Part shown: piece by piece, positions 51,422 to 58,392 of the stretch
Numbering within the stretch: the first letter of the stretch is position 1
Layout of the letters: each line of letters begins with the position of its first letter
NCBI GenBank assembly: GCA_964481175.1
Contig: CAYZSZ010000002.1
Location: 1-62,525 of the forward strand
DNA length: 62,525 nucleotides
From: JAGOVB01 sp964481175
Lineage (GTDB): Bacteria > Patescibacteriota > Minisyncoccia > Phycocordibacterales > PALSA-1337
Direction of reading: 5' to 3'
The notes under the pieces: generated by a model
Database searches by the model: none
Told to the model about the DNA's origin: nothing
Seen by the model: only the letters and a program-made list of their open reading frames with translations
Position numbers and translations under genes: made by a program

Positions 51422-52357
51422 ATGCTCAGCCGAAGTTCTAAATTTTTTTCAGTGTTTCCGCCACCAGCCATTTTGAATGTGCAGTGTGCTGGTTTACATA
51501 TTGCCGACGATGCAATACGCGCAATCGTCATGACCTCTGCTGGCAAAAAATATACAGTTGTAAGCTATGGTGAGCGACCTCTACCAAAAGGACTTGTCGA
51601 TGGTGGGACTATTACGAATGAAAATGTATTGGCTCAAGAAATAAAAGCTTTGAAAGAAAAGCTGAAGTTGTCTCTTGTCCGGGTGTCTCTGCCAGAGGAG
51701 CGGATGTATCTTTTTAATATTGAAATGCCGGGGGTCTCTGATCTAGGTATCCGTGATGTGGTCGAAAGCAAGCTCGAAGAAAATATCCCTATTCCACCAT
51801 CTGAGGTGGTGTATGAGTTTGACCCAAGTCAGCGCAAAGGTAAGCTCATCACCAAAGCGAGTGTCTCAGCTTTTCCAGAAAAACTAATTCAGTCATATGT
51901 CTCTTGCTGTACGTTAGCCGGACTCGATGTGCAGGGTTTTGATGCAGAACCACGAGCGATATTGCGCTCACTCGCACTCAGCGATGAAGTATGCCTTGTG
52001 ATCGATATCTCTGCTCATAGTACGAGTATGTTTGTGGTGTCTGGTAAGGTGGCACAGTTCAGCTCGACAATCACTTTTGAAGATATAAAAAATGTTTCGC
52101 TTTTGCAGGAAGAAATAAAAAAAGTTATTACATATTGGAATACTCACGAAGAAGGGAAGGATATAAAAAAGATATACGTCATCGGAAAACTAGCCCAAAC
52201 AGAAAATCTCATCCCTAGTTTGGAATCTTTTTTGAAAATACCGGTTGTCTTGGGAGACGTCTGGGCAGGACTCTCAAACAAAGACAGGATCCCTCCGATA
52301 GAGTTTAACCAAGCACTCGACTACGGAGTGGCTATAGGTCTAGCTATAAAAGAATAA
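51422..52357 (+). CDS. pilM: Type IV pilus assembly protein PilM
   Basis: PilM is an actin-like ATPase at the inner face of the membrane that links PilB to PilN. The 311 aa protein has LHIADDAIRAIVM (phosphate 1-like), VSLPEERMYLFNIEMPGVSD, VVESKLEENIPIPPSEVVYE (PilM signature) and EVCLVIDISAHSTSMFVVS (phosphate 2). TATAAT (51407-51412) lies nine bases before the ATG. It starts pilM-pilN-pilO and the following small gene. Confidence 0.88.
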   Translation: MLSRSSKFFSVFPPPAILNVQCAGLHIADDAIRAIVMTSAGKKYTVVSYGERPLPKGLVDGGTITNENVLAQEIKALKEKLKLSLVRVSLPEERMYLFNIEMPGVSDLGIRDVVESKLEENIPIPPSEVVYEFDPSQRKGKLITKASVSAFPEKLIQSYVSCCTLAGLDVQGFDAEPRAILRSLALSDEVCLVIDISAHSTSMFVVSGKVAQFSSTITFEDIKNVSLLQEEIKKVITYWNTHEEGKDIKKIYVIGKLAQTENLIPSLESFLKIPVVLGDVWAGLSNKDRIPPIEFNQALDYGVAIGLAIKE

Positions 52358-52358
52358 A

Positions 52359-52895
52359 ATGCACACATACCTTCCCGAAACACAAAAAAAGGAATTACGA
52401 AAGGAATATATCGTCCGGCTATTGATCGTTATGTGCTCGACACTACTCGTGGTAACTATTTGTACAATTATCTTTATGCTCCCGGCTTATTTTGTCTCAT
52501 ATGCTGGCCGAACTGAATCACTCAAAAAAACTGAAGCGTTCAGCGAAAAAGGAGTAGCCACTGAAACCAAAGAAGTCGAGGCTCAAGTAAAAGCGATTAT
52601 CGATGTCACCAATCGTTTTGCTGATGGTCTGGGCAAGATGAATGCATTGCAGGCGATAAGCTTGGCACACACAGCGCTCGTCCCCGGGGTGAGTATCCAA
52701 GGCATCGAATTTACTTATACAGCTTCTACTACGGTGGATCTACGCGTGAGTGGTATTGCAAAGACACGAGAGACACTGATCGCATACAAAAAGAAAGTAG
52801 AAACAAATCCAATGGTCGCAAAAGCAGATCTCCCCGTGTCTGATCTGGCAAAGAGTAAAGATATTTCTTTTATTTTAAAAATACTTTCAAAATAA
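52359..52895 (+). CDS. pilN: PilN-like pilus assembly protein
   Basis: The 178 aa protein has a short cytoplasmic N-terminus, one membrane helix (LLIVMCSTLLVVTICTIIFM) and an external ferredoxin-like domain with coiled coil. This is the layout of PilN. Sequence similarity to known PilN is not visible beyond layout, but it lies 1 base after pilM and directly before a PilO-like gene, which makes the assignment good by context. Confidence 0.75.
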   Translation: MHTYLPETQKKELRKEYIVRLLIVMCSTLLVVTICTIIFMLPAYFVSYAGRTESLKKTEAFSEKGVATETKEVEAQVKAIIDVTNRFADGLGKMNALQAISLAHTALVPGVSIQGIEFTYTASTTVDLRVSGIAKTRETLIAYKKKVETNPMVAKADLPVSDLAKSKDISFILKILSK

Positions 52896-52896
52896 T

Positions 52897-53439
52897 ATGA
52901 ATACTAAACTCAAAACACTACTCATATCAGTCAGCGTCCTCCTCCTCATCAGTGTGATAACTTTGTTTGTCTTGTTGTTTCTAACTAAAAAAAATAAAGC
53001 AGCGACTATCGTCAGTGTGCAGGAGATCCAACAAGAAGAAATCCGCGCAGCTCAAGCTCAAAAGATTTCAAATGTGCTCGACCGAGTAAAAGAACCAGTC
53101 GCAACACTCAAGAGCTATCTAGTCCCAGACTCTGAGATCGCAGATGTAGCAGAGACTATAGAGAGATTGGGTGCGCGAGCAAAAGTAGATGTCTCGATTT
53201 CTTCACTTGCTGCAGATGATTCTACAAACTTGCCTGTAGGGTCGATCAATAAAATAAAAGCCCGTATCGATGGGAGGGGAGAATGGAAAAATATCCTCGC
53301 ATTTATTACCTTGTTGGAATCTATGCCACGCAAGACAGCGCTGTACAATGTGAGTATCCGTCGAGTTGAGGGAGCAGAGAAAGCAAAAATACCGATGTGG
53401 AATCTTTCATTACAAATAGAAATACTTAAAATAAAATGA
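52897..53439 (+). CDS. pilO: PilO-like pilus assembly protein
   Basis: The 180 aa protein has one N-terminal membrane helix (LLISVSVLLLISVITLFVLL), a helical segment (EIQQEEIRAAQAQKISNVLD) and a ferredoxin-like external domain. It forms the inner-membrane alignment complex with PilN. It lies 1 base after the pilN-like gene and overlaps the next by 4 bases. The call is mostly from position and layout. Confidence 0.75.
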   Translation: MNTKLKTLLISVSVLLLISVITLFVLLFLTKKNKAATIVSVQEIQQEEIRAAQAQKISNVLDRVKEPVATLKSYLVPDSEIADVAETIERLGARAKVDVSISSLAADDSTNLPVGSINKIKARIDGRGEWKNILAFITLLESMPRKTALYNVSIRRVEGAEKAKIPMWNLSLQIEILKIK

Positions 53440-53714
53440 AAAATTTCTTTAAACAAATCACACACGATCCATATCTCGACTGGTTGATCATATTTTCAAT
53501 CGGTGCGATCGGACTTGTTTTTTCAGTCGTGTGGGCGTTTGCTGAATATCAGGATGTAAATGGTATTGATATAGCAGCTGTCGCTACGACAACTAAGGTC
53601 ACGACCGTTGATGTAAAAAAAGTAAATGAAGTGATCGAACAGTACGAAAAAAAGAAGGCAGTGTACGACGCTCCAAATCTCCCGAGCATTGACGTACGCG
53701 ATCCTTCGCTGTAG
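53436..53714 (+). CDS. Small single-pass protein at the end of the pilMNO operon
   Basis: This 92 aa protein has one membrane helix (WLIIFSIGAIGLVFSVVWAF) and a short external tail with a coiled-coil-like part (VKKVNEVIEQYEKKKAVYDA). It takes the place of pilP but is half the size and lacks the lipoprotein signal, as expected if there is no outer membrane. It is coupled to pilO by an ATGA overlap. Confidence 0.65.
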   Translation: MKNFFKQITHDPYLDWLIIFSIGAIGLVFSVVWAFAEYQDVNGIDIAAVATTTKVTTVDVKKVNEVIEQYEKKKAVYDAPNLPSIDVRDPSL

Positions 53715-53728
53715 GCTTTGCGTATTCG

Positions 53729-53800
53729 CCCTTGTAGTTCAATGGATAGAACTGCGGACTTCTAAGCCGTCGATGTTGGTTCGATTCCAACCAGGGGCAC
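53729..53800 (+). tRNA. tRNA-Arg(TCT)
   Basis: Acceptor GCCCTTG pairs with CAGGGGC (one wobble), with discriminator A. The anticodon loop CTTCTAA gives TCT. T-arm TTGG-TTCGATT-CCAA. It lies 14 bases after the pilus operon, in the same direction, and ends 1 base before the convergent epimerase gene's 3' end. Confidence 0.93.
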
Positions 53801-53801
53801 A

Positions 53802-54590
53802 CTATATAATCTTTCTCAATCCTTGTTCGAGGCTGACTTTTGGTTCCCAGTTTAGCTTTTGTTTTGCCTTTGAAATATCAGCGATAGAGTACTGAATATC
53901 ACCTTTGCGGGGAGGAGAATATACGATTTTTGATTTCGATTTGCATAGTTTGATGATGAGCTCTGCCAATTCTTTTATGGTGATACCGACTCCACTCGCA
54001 ATGTTAAAGACTTCGAAGCGATCATTGTTATACTCCATCGCTTTTACATTTGCCTCTACGATATCGTCGATAAAAATAAAATCACGCACCTGAGATCCAT
54101 CTCCAGAAATATCTATGTCTTTGTTTTCTTTTGCGAGTCGTATGAAATGATTGATCACACCGGAGCGGGAAGGGTAGACGTTGAAATAACGAAGTGCGAT
54201 ATGGTTGCCACTCGAAAGTATTTTTTCTGCATCTACTTTGTTTTGTCCATACGGTGACTCGGGACGCAGTGCAAAATCTTCTTTTACAGTTTCATTGTAG
54301 GTACCGTAGACTGCAGCGCTACTAGAAAAGACAATTTTTTTACCAAGTGAGGCAATATTTTTTGTTCCCAGCACATTGACCGCATAGTACTCATCAGGTT
54401 TTTCAAAACTCTCTCCGACGCTGATCTTTGCAGCACAGTGAAATACACCATCGACATCGCGATATGATGCAACATCTTCTAAGCGCAAAATATCAAGACC
54501 TTGGTGTGTATCAAATACAATTCCACCAACTCGCTCCGCAATCTTTGATCCTATAAAGCCAGAGCCGCCAGTAACTAGGTATTTCTTCAT
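53802..54590 (-). CDS. NAD-dependent sugar epimerase/dehydratase
   Basis: This short-chain dehydrogenase-like enzyme is close to UDP-glucose 4-epimerase (262 aa). It has the NAD loop VTGGSGFIGSKIAE, FSSSAAVYG with the catalytic Ser/Thr region, SPYGQNKVDAEK (catalytic Tyr and Lys), and ALRYFNVYPSRSG. It is about 50-70 residues shorter than typical GalE members. TACAAT (54602-54597) ends six bases before the ATG, so initiation is likely leaderless. It probably feeds surface polysaccharide synthesis. Confidence 0.9.
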   Translation of the reverse strand: MKKYLVTGGSGFIGSKIAERVGGIVFDTHQGLDILRLEDVASYRDVDGVFHCAAKISVGESFEKPDEYYAVNVLGTKNIASLGKKIVFSSSAAVYGTYNETVKEDFALRPESPYGQNKVDAEKILSSGNHIALRYFNVYPSRSGVINHFIRLAKENKDIDISGDGSQVRDFIFIDDIVEANVKAMEYNNDRFEVFNIASGVGITIKELAELIIKLCKSKSKIVYSPPRKGDIQYSIADISKAKQKLNWEPKVSLEQGLRKII

Positions 54591-54611
54591 GTATACATTG
54601 TATATTTAAAA

Positions 54612-54634
54612 GACAATCCGCGCCAAGCGCGGAT
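54612..54634 (-). terminator. Terminator downstream of the 75-aa minus-strand gene
   Basis: On the minus strand ATCCGCGC-TTG-GCGCGGAT is followed by TGTCTTTT. It separates the small gene from the epimerase. Confidence 0.8.
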
Positions 54635-54648
54635 AGCTGCTCTGAGTT

Positions 54649-54876
54649 TTAATTCTTGAAATGCTCCTGCGCTCTTTGAAGAGCTGCGGCTACATTTCTG
54701 AAGGTCCCAAGGAACCTAGCGGGGGAAAGGATCTGCCGAGGACATGCTCCAGGCACATCGTCTTCACAGGTAGGATCAATCTTTGCGAAATACGTGTTTG
54801 GAGGAAACCTCAACGAATCTGCCTCCTCTGGGGTAAAAATCCAGAGTTCCCAGGCGCCAAATTTAATAGAGGACAT
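54649..54876 (-). CDS. Small soluble protein with own promoter and terminator
   Basis: The 75 aa protein (FGAWELWIFTPEEADSLRFP, then a C-terminal helix RNVAAALQRAQEHF) has three cysteines or fewer and no membrane segment. I do not recognise it. A perfect TATAAT (54893-54888) lies 11 bases before the ATG and a strong terminator follows its stop. The composition is more GC-rich than the neighbouring epimerase. It belongs with the other insulated single genes in this window. Confidence 0.6.
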   Translation of the reverse strand: MSSIKFGAWELWIFTPEEADSLRFPPNTYFAKIDPTCEDDVPGACPRQILSPARFLGTFRNVAAALQRAQEHFKN

Positions 54877-54942
54877 TCTAAAGCACTATTATAGCATGTT
54901 TTCTGTGCAGGCTTAAATGCTGTGCATGAACTTTTTGAGATA

Positions 54943-55041
54943 ATGACTATTCATCACGATTCCTTTCAAAAATGGAACGAGGAAATGCGTAAGTTTATGA
55001 GCCAACCTCGCCAAGAAGCATCCATGCCAGTAACCCTATAA
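54943..55041 (+). CDS. Possible small ORF (32 aa)
   Basis: An ATG frame encodes a 32-residue peptide (TIHHDSFQKWNEEMRKFMSQ). A GTG 21 bases upstream would lengthen it to 39 residues. It lies in a 450-base stretch without larger genes, just before another small frame. The helical, amphipathic look is the only support, as no ribosome site is seen. Confidence 0.3.
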   Translation: MTIHHDSFQKWNEEMRKFMSQPRQEASMPVTL

Positions 55042-55061
55042 TATGCTAAAGTAAGACTATT

Positions 55062-55196
55062 ATGCAAAAAGATAATTTCACCGATGTAGTAGAGAACTTG
55101 CCACAAGCTCCTGCTCCAACCCCTGCCCCTGCACAACCAGCTCCTGAACAGCAGGTCATGACGAGTGAAGGAGAAACCGTTACTTTAGGCCAATAA
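55062..55196 (+). CDS. Possible small Pro/Ala-rich protein (44 aa)
   Basis: ATG 55062 opens a 44-residue frame with a Pro-Ala-rich middle and the end TSEGETVTLGQ. TATAAT (55037-55042) lies 19 bases before the ATG. The Pro-Ala style resembles the linker of the 16169 gene. The remaining bases to 55326 hold no gene I can support. Confidence 0.4.
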   Translation: MQKDNFTDVVENLPQAPAPTPAPAQPAPEQQVMTSEGETVTLGQ

Positions 55197-55326
55197 AGGA
55201 CTAAATTACAATAAGGGTAGTTCTCTTGAACTATGTAGTATTGGTAGTGAGTAGAAATTAGTAGAAAAAGAGAGAAAAATCCATTCTTCCACATATATTT
55301 TAAGGGTTTCTTGGTAAAATGAAGGC

Positions 55327-55812
55327 GTGTCAGAAATACCAACAAATACCAAAAATACTAAGGTTCCATATAAGAAGGATGTGTTTGAGATGTATGTCAC
55401 TTGGAAGTCTATTCCTGTCTTCTTTAGGGATATGCCTATAGAAAAAGCACAGAAGCACTTTGGTGATGATGAAGAGCTTATGACTATACTGTTTTCCATT
55501 AAAACCCAGTCACAGTTTGCGGAAAAGTTGGGTGTTGAGCAGTCTACTCTCACCAACTGGAACAAGCTCATAGAGAAGCGGAACATGCTTGATGATACGA
55601 GGAAATGGGGTCAGAAACTCACCAAGAATGTGCTTTTTTCATTGTATAGACTTTGCTTAGAAAAGCCCGATGCTAGAGCTATAGAGCTGTGGTTTCAGAT
55701 AGTACATGGATGGAATAGTAAGAAATCTCTACATTCCCCCGAATATGAGGGAGTGAAGAGCATTACTTACACCGTATTTACCCATCGTTGTCCGTGTTTG
55801 GAGAAGGTATAA
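55327..55812 (+). CDS. Helix-turn-helix protein, phage-type regulator or small-terminase-like
   Basis: The 161 aa protein starts at GTG 55327. Its centre holds a clear helix-turn-helix (QSQFAEKLGVEQSTLTNWNK), followed by a helical region and a cysteine-containing end (FTHRCPCLEKV). Such HTH proteins occur as phage regulators and terminase small subunits. It is the first gene of the accessory segment that ends with the serine recombinase. Function beyond DNA binding cannot be assigned. Confidence 0.7.
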   Translation: MSEIPTNTKNTKVPYKKDVFEMYVTWKSIPVFFRDMPIEKAQKHFGDDEELMTILFSIKTQSQFAEKLGVEQSTLTNWNKLIEKRNMLDDTRKWGQKLTKNVLFSLYRLCLEKPDARAIELWFQIVHGWNSKKSLHSPEYEGVKSITYTVFTHRCPCLEKV

Positions 55813-55840
55813 AAGCTTTATTTACAGCCCTTTCTTAATA

Positions 55841-55869
55841 TTGACGAATTACGATAAATATGTTAAGAT
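55841..55869 (+). promoter_or_regulatory. Promoter before the hairpin leader
   Basis: TTGACG (55841-55846) and TAAGAT (55864-55869) are separated by 17 bases. RNA should start near 55876, leaving a leader of about 107 bases before ATG 55983. Confidence 0.6.
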
Positions 55870-55906
55870 AGTAGTAGTTGGGAAAGCTCTTTGAACTGAG
55901 GTATTT

Positions 55907-55949
55907 GACTGCATCTTTGAGGGCATTTCGTGCCTTGAAAGATGCAGTC
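55907..55949 (+). promoter_or_regulatory. Long perfect hairpin in a 5' leader
   Basis: GACTGCATCTTT (55907-55918) pairs exactly with AAAGATGCAGTC (55938-55949). Inside, AGGGCA and TGCCTT pair around a TTTCG loop. No T-tract follows, so it is not a terminator. It may protect the mRNA 5' end or bind a regulator. A 33-base A/C-rich single-stranded stretch then leads to the ATG. Confidence 0.6.
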
Positions 55950-55982
55950 ACAAACCAACCTGCACACAACCAACCTCAAAAC

Positions 55983-56471
55983 ATGATAACGAACTGGAAG
56001 ACATTGCCCGTCACCTCCTTCACCTCGGCAGAGGAGCTTCTCAAAGCTTTGGAAGAAAACGGCATCGTGGTTGGGTGGAAAGCCGCCCAACTTATCAGAA
56101 AACTGGATGGCAACATTCAGTTTCCATCGGAACCTGTAAAGGTCTCCATTGTGACGAATGCCGATCTCGGTATTACCGATTCGGTCAGCGTCCAAGACTT
56201 CTACGGGAAAGCTACGGCCGCCCGCCACAAACTCTGCACGACAGGAATCGGCATCCTCGCTCGGCTGGCTTACACGCCATCCGAACAGATTGAAAACTAC
56301 GATCTGTGGTTCATCGCCATCGCGATGGAGCCTGTGGAGGTTGACGGTGAGCACCTCATCCTGCGTATCGCCGCTGGCACGCAAGGCTCTCGGCTTGACG
56401 CGGTCGCCGTGACCGGCGATGAAGCGTTCAATTCCGATGCAAAGGACAAGTGGCTCGTCGTGAGCGAATAG
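55983..56471 (+). CDS. GC-rich insulated gene, unknown soluble protein
   Basis: From ATG 55983 the protein is 162 aa, soluble, with an alpha-beta look (TSAEELLKALEENGIVVGWK, SVQDFYGKATAARHKLCTTG). I recognise no family. The frame also continues 35 codons upstream, but that part encodes the leader hairpin. The composition is much more GC-rich than the genes on both sides, and it has its own promoter, leader hairpin and terminator. It sits inside the recombinase-linked segment. Confidence 0.6.
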   Translation: MITNWKTLPVTSFTSAEELLKALEENGIVVGWKAAQLIRKLDGNIQFPSEPVKVSIVTNADLGITDSVSVQDFYGKATAARHKLCTTGIGILARLAYTPSEQIENYDLWFIAIAMEPVEVDGEHLILRIAAGTQGSRLDAVAVTGDEAFNSDAKDKWLVVSE

Positions 56472-56526
56472 TGGCATATCCACTCGGTGAAGCAACCGCG
56501 AGTTCAATCCTCGTAAAACTTTCAAC

Positions 56527-56558
56527 AACGCACTGGCTTCGGCTGGTGCGTTTTCCTT
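56527..56558 (+). terminator. Terminator of the 55983 gene
   Basis: AACGCAC (56527-56533) pairs with GTGCGTT (56546-56552). The stem continues inward through TGGC / GCTG to a TTCG loop, and a T-rich run follows. Confidence 0.88.
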
Positions 56559-56566
56559 TTATAATT

Positions 56567-57487
56567 TTATTTCTTTGGAATCGGCGGAAGATTTTTGTAT
56601 CCAATGGTGTACCTAATTGGATTATCCTTGTTTCTTTTATCTTCAGGAATCTCAACCACCACTAGAGGCTCTGGTAACTTTGTACTTAGTAAAAATACAA
56701 TTATTTCCTCGCACAAATGGAATATGTTTTGCCAACAGATATTAAGTACCTCCTCAATAGTTTGATGCTGAATAGTAAAATATTTAGGCTTTATTTTGTT
56801 CTGGTTTAATACATATTGCACAGGTGGAACCTTGAATCCATCATGTTCAATGCTGTTTCTGATTTTAATGAAAATCTTATGCCAAGCTTTTCGGTCATCT
56901 TCAATAAACTTACAAAAGTCCACAAATCTTGCATCGGGATTAATCTTTAAGAATCTCTCTTTCTTTTTTTGAAAGTCTTTGTCATCCACAAAAGCAAAGC
57001 TGATGTTGTATCCTAGAAAACCAGCCAATTTTATCAAGCTCTTTAAGGCAATATTTCCACGAATAAAGAAATCCTTGAAAGACATGTTCATATCATTATC
57101 AATTGTTTTCTCTATTGTTATAAGTCCTTGAGCTTCATTATACTTACAATTTTTTCCATCTTTAATATCCTTGTTATGCTCTTCAATCAGGCTTAGGCAC
57201 TTTTCTTTTGCCAACTTTGCTTCGTATAGATTTTGCATGACTGGCTCATGCTTTTTATCAAAATCCATTTTATCTTTGGCATTATAGATATGATTTCTGA
57301 TGTCGCAGATTTGAAACATCATTCTTGCAATAAAGGGGTCGCTTGTTCCGTTCTCATATGCAATTCTCATAACTCCTCCTCGGGGTAGTGTATCCAACTC
57401 GCAACACTTCTTAAATTTCATCCCACTTCCGCAAGGACATTTGTCATTTCTACCAGGTTTTTTGAGATTATTAGCTGATTCAGTCAT
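56567..57487 (-). CDS. SEC-C motif protein with HEPN-like RxxxxH motif
   Basis: From ATG 57487 the protein is 306 aa. The SEC-C zinc motif is at the N-terminus (CPCGSG about 17-22, CC about 28-29). The middle is helical, and IRNSIEHDG (Arg210, His215) matches the RxxxxH active site of HEPN ribonucleases. HEPN proteins are common RNase toxins in toxin-antitoxin, abortive infection and other defence systems. TATACT lies nine bases before the ATG. It is divergent from the leader-controlled membrane protein gene, 49 bases from its start site. The upstream reading frame (to 57679) covers the leader RNA and is rejected. Nuclease activity is an inference from the motif. Confidence 0.75.
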   Translation of the reverse strand: MTESANNLKKPGRNDKCPCGSGMKFKKCCELDTLPRGGVMRIAYENGTSDPFIARMMFQICDIRNHIYNAKDKMDFDKKHEPVMQNLYEAKLAKEKCLSLIEEHNKDIKDGKNCKYNEAQGLITIEKTIDNDMNMSFKDFFIRGNIALKSLIKLAGFLGYNISFAFVDDKDFQKKKERFLKINPDARFVDFCKFIEDDRKAWHKIFIKIRNSIEHDGFKVPPVQYVLNQNKIKPKYFTIQHQTIEEVLNICWQNIFHLCEEIIVFLLSTKLPEPLVVVEIPEDKRNKDNPIRYTIGYKNLPPIPKK

Positions 57488-57523
57488 AGCAGAAAGAGTA
57501 TAAACAATATAGGTAAAATAAGA

Positions 57524-57529
57524 TATAAT
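57524..57529 (+). promoter_or_regulatory. -10 box of the switch-like leader RNA
   Basis: A perfect TATAAT in the 249-base divergent spacer sets the RNA start near 57536. No convincing -35 box is seen. Confidence 0.6.
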
Positions 57530-57736
57530 GGCTCTACAACTGAATATGAGCCTAACCTTTTGCGAAACACTGTTTCGCATGAGCATGGCTATAGGAAATC
57601 CGTTCAAAGTATAAAGCTCTTCGTCAGAGCACTTTGAACGGTCATGCAGGGAAACTTGTATGGGTGACCTTCGGGTCATCGCTGGCGGAGAGCTTTATGC
57701 TGTCTAGCCTATTATCAACCAAAACCGTTCAAAGAT
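57530..57736 (+). promoter_or_regulatory. Switch-like leader RNA with leader ORF and three pairing segments
   Basis: The leader folds into hairpins GGCTC/GAGCC (57530-57552), TGCGAAAC/GTTTCGCA (57561-57579) and GGTGACC-TTCG-GGTCATC (57663-57680). Segment 1 CCGTTCAAAGT (57600-57610) pairs perfectly with segment 2 ACTTTGAACGG (57631-57641), extended by GCTCT/AGAGC. A second copy of segment 1, CCGTTCAAAG (57725-57734), ends two bases before the ATG at 57737, so segment 2 can pair with either copy. A 22-codon ORF (57546-57614) ends inside segment 1. This is the layout of a translation attenuator. Confidence 0.65.
57546..57614 (+). CDS. Candidate 22-aa leader peptide
   Basis: ATG 57546 starts about 10 bases after the expected RNA start and the frame stops at TAA 57612-57614. 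The peptide is MSLTFCETLFRMSMAIGNPF and two more residues. The last codons and stop cover the left arm of the main hairpin, so its translation would change the fold downstream. Confidence 0.4.
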   Translation: MSLTFCETLFRMSMAIGNPFKV

Positions 57737-58333
57737 ATGCAAATAGCAAGAATCATCATCGGGGCTTTTATTATACTTGTCTCAATCTTTCAGTTGAAAG
57801 ATATGCCGATAACAGGCATTGTGGGAATAGCTTTAGGCGTAAGTTTGATGCCATATACTTGGGGATTCCTTCATAAGAAATACAACCTCGTTCTTGATAA
57901 GAAATATAAAATTATAATTGCCGTTGTGCTTCTCGTATTGTTCGGCTCCACCCTGCCAGAATCTGATACTCCTCCATCTGTAGCAGTATCAGCTCCTACT
58001 TCTGAAGCAAAGCAAGAAACTCCAGAGGAAGCTACCAAGCCTTCTGAAGATGAGAAGGTAAAGGCTCAAGCAGAACTTGATGAAGTCTTAGGCTTAGCCA
58101 AGAAAGCAGGTTTGATTAAGAGCTATGAGTTTTCGGAAACCAAGAGAGTGATTTATGCGGATAGAGTTTGGTATACCCAGACTGTTACTTTCAAGAAAGA
58201 CTTTATGGGAAAGGTGGCATCACTGCGAAAGACAATTTCAGGTTACCATCGTTTTGAAGTGAGGGATGCTTATTCAGATGAGAAAGTGGGAGAAGTGACT
58301 GCATTCAGTGGTTCTATTGAGGTTTATAAGTAG
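57737..58333 (+). CDS. Membrane protein with soluble C-terminal domain, leader-controlled
   Basis: The 198 aa protein has three membrane segments in the first 75 residues (IARIIIGAFIILVSIFQL, GIVGIALGVSLMPYTWGFL and IIIAVVLLVLFGSTLP). An acidic, Thr/Pro/Glu-rich linker (about 75-110) and an alpha-beta C-terminal domain (LIKSYEFSETKRVIYADRVW) follow. I do not recognise a family. The start codon lies two bases after the segment that can be sequestered in the leader. It is divergent from the SEC-C/HEPN-like gene and lies 59 bases before the recombinase. A membrane effector or antitoxin-like partner is a guess from context only. Confidence 0.65.
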   Translation: MQIARIIIGAFIILVSIFQLKDMPITGIVGIALGVSLMPYTWGFLHKKYNLVLDKKYKIIIAVVLLVLFGSTLPESDTPPSVAVSAPTSEAKQETPEEATKPSEDEKVKAQAELDEVLGLAKKAGLIKSYEFSETKRVIYADRVWYTQTVTFKKDFMGKVASLRKTISGYHRFEVRDAYSDEKVGEVTAFSGSIEVYK

Positions 58334-58392
58334 AAACCCGCCCACAAAGCCCCAGAATGCTTTTTAAGGTCGTTGGGTGATAAAATAATGTT

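Noticed and set aside
35690..56558. The GC-rich palindromes after insulated genes as integron attC sites
   Set aside because: The stems are perfect, without the bulged bases and spacer of attC, and all are followed by T-tracts, so they are terminators. No integron integrase is present; the recombinases are Xer-like and serine type.
57488..57679. N-terminal extension of the SEC-C protein
   Set aside because: It is antisense to the leader RNA and lies upstream of the minus-strand TATACT; ATG 57487 is followed by the SEC-C motif.
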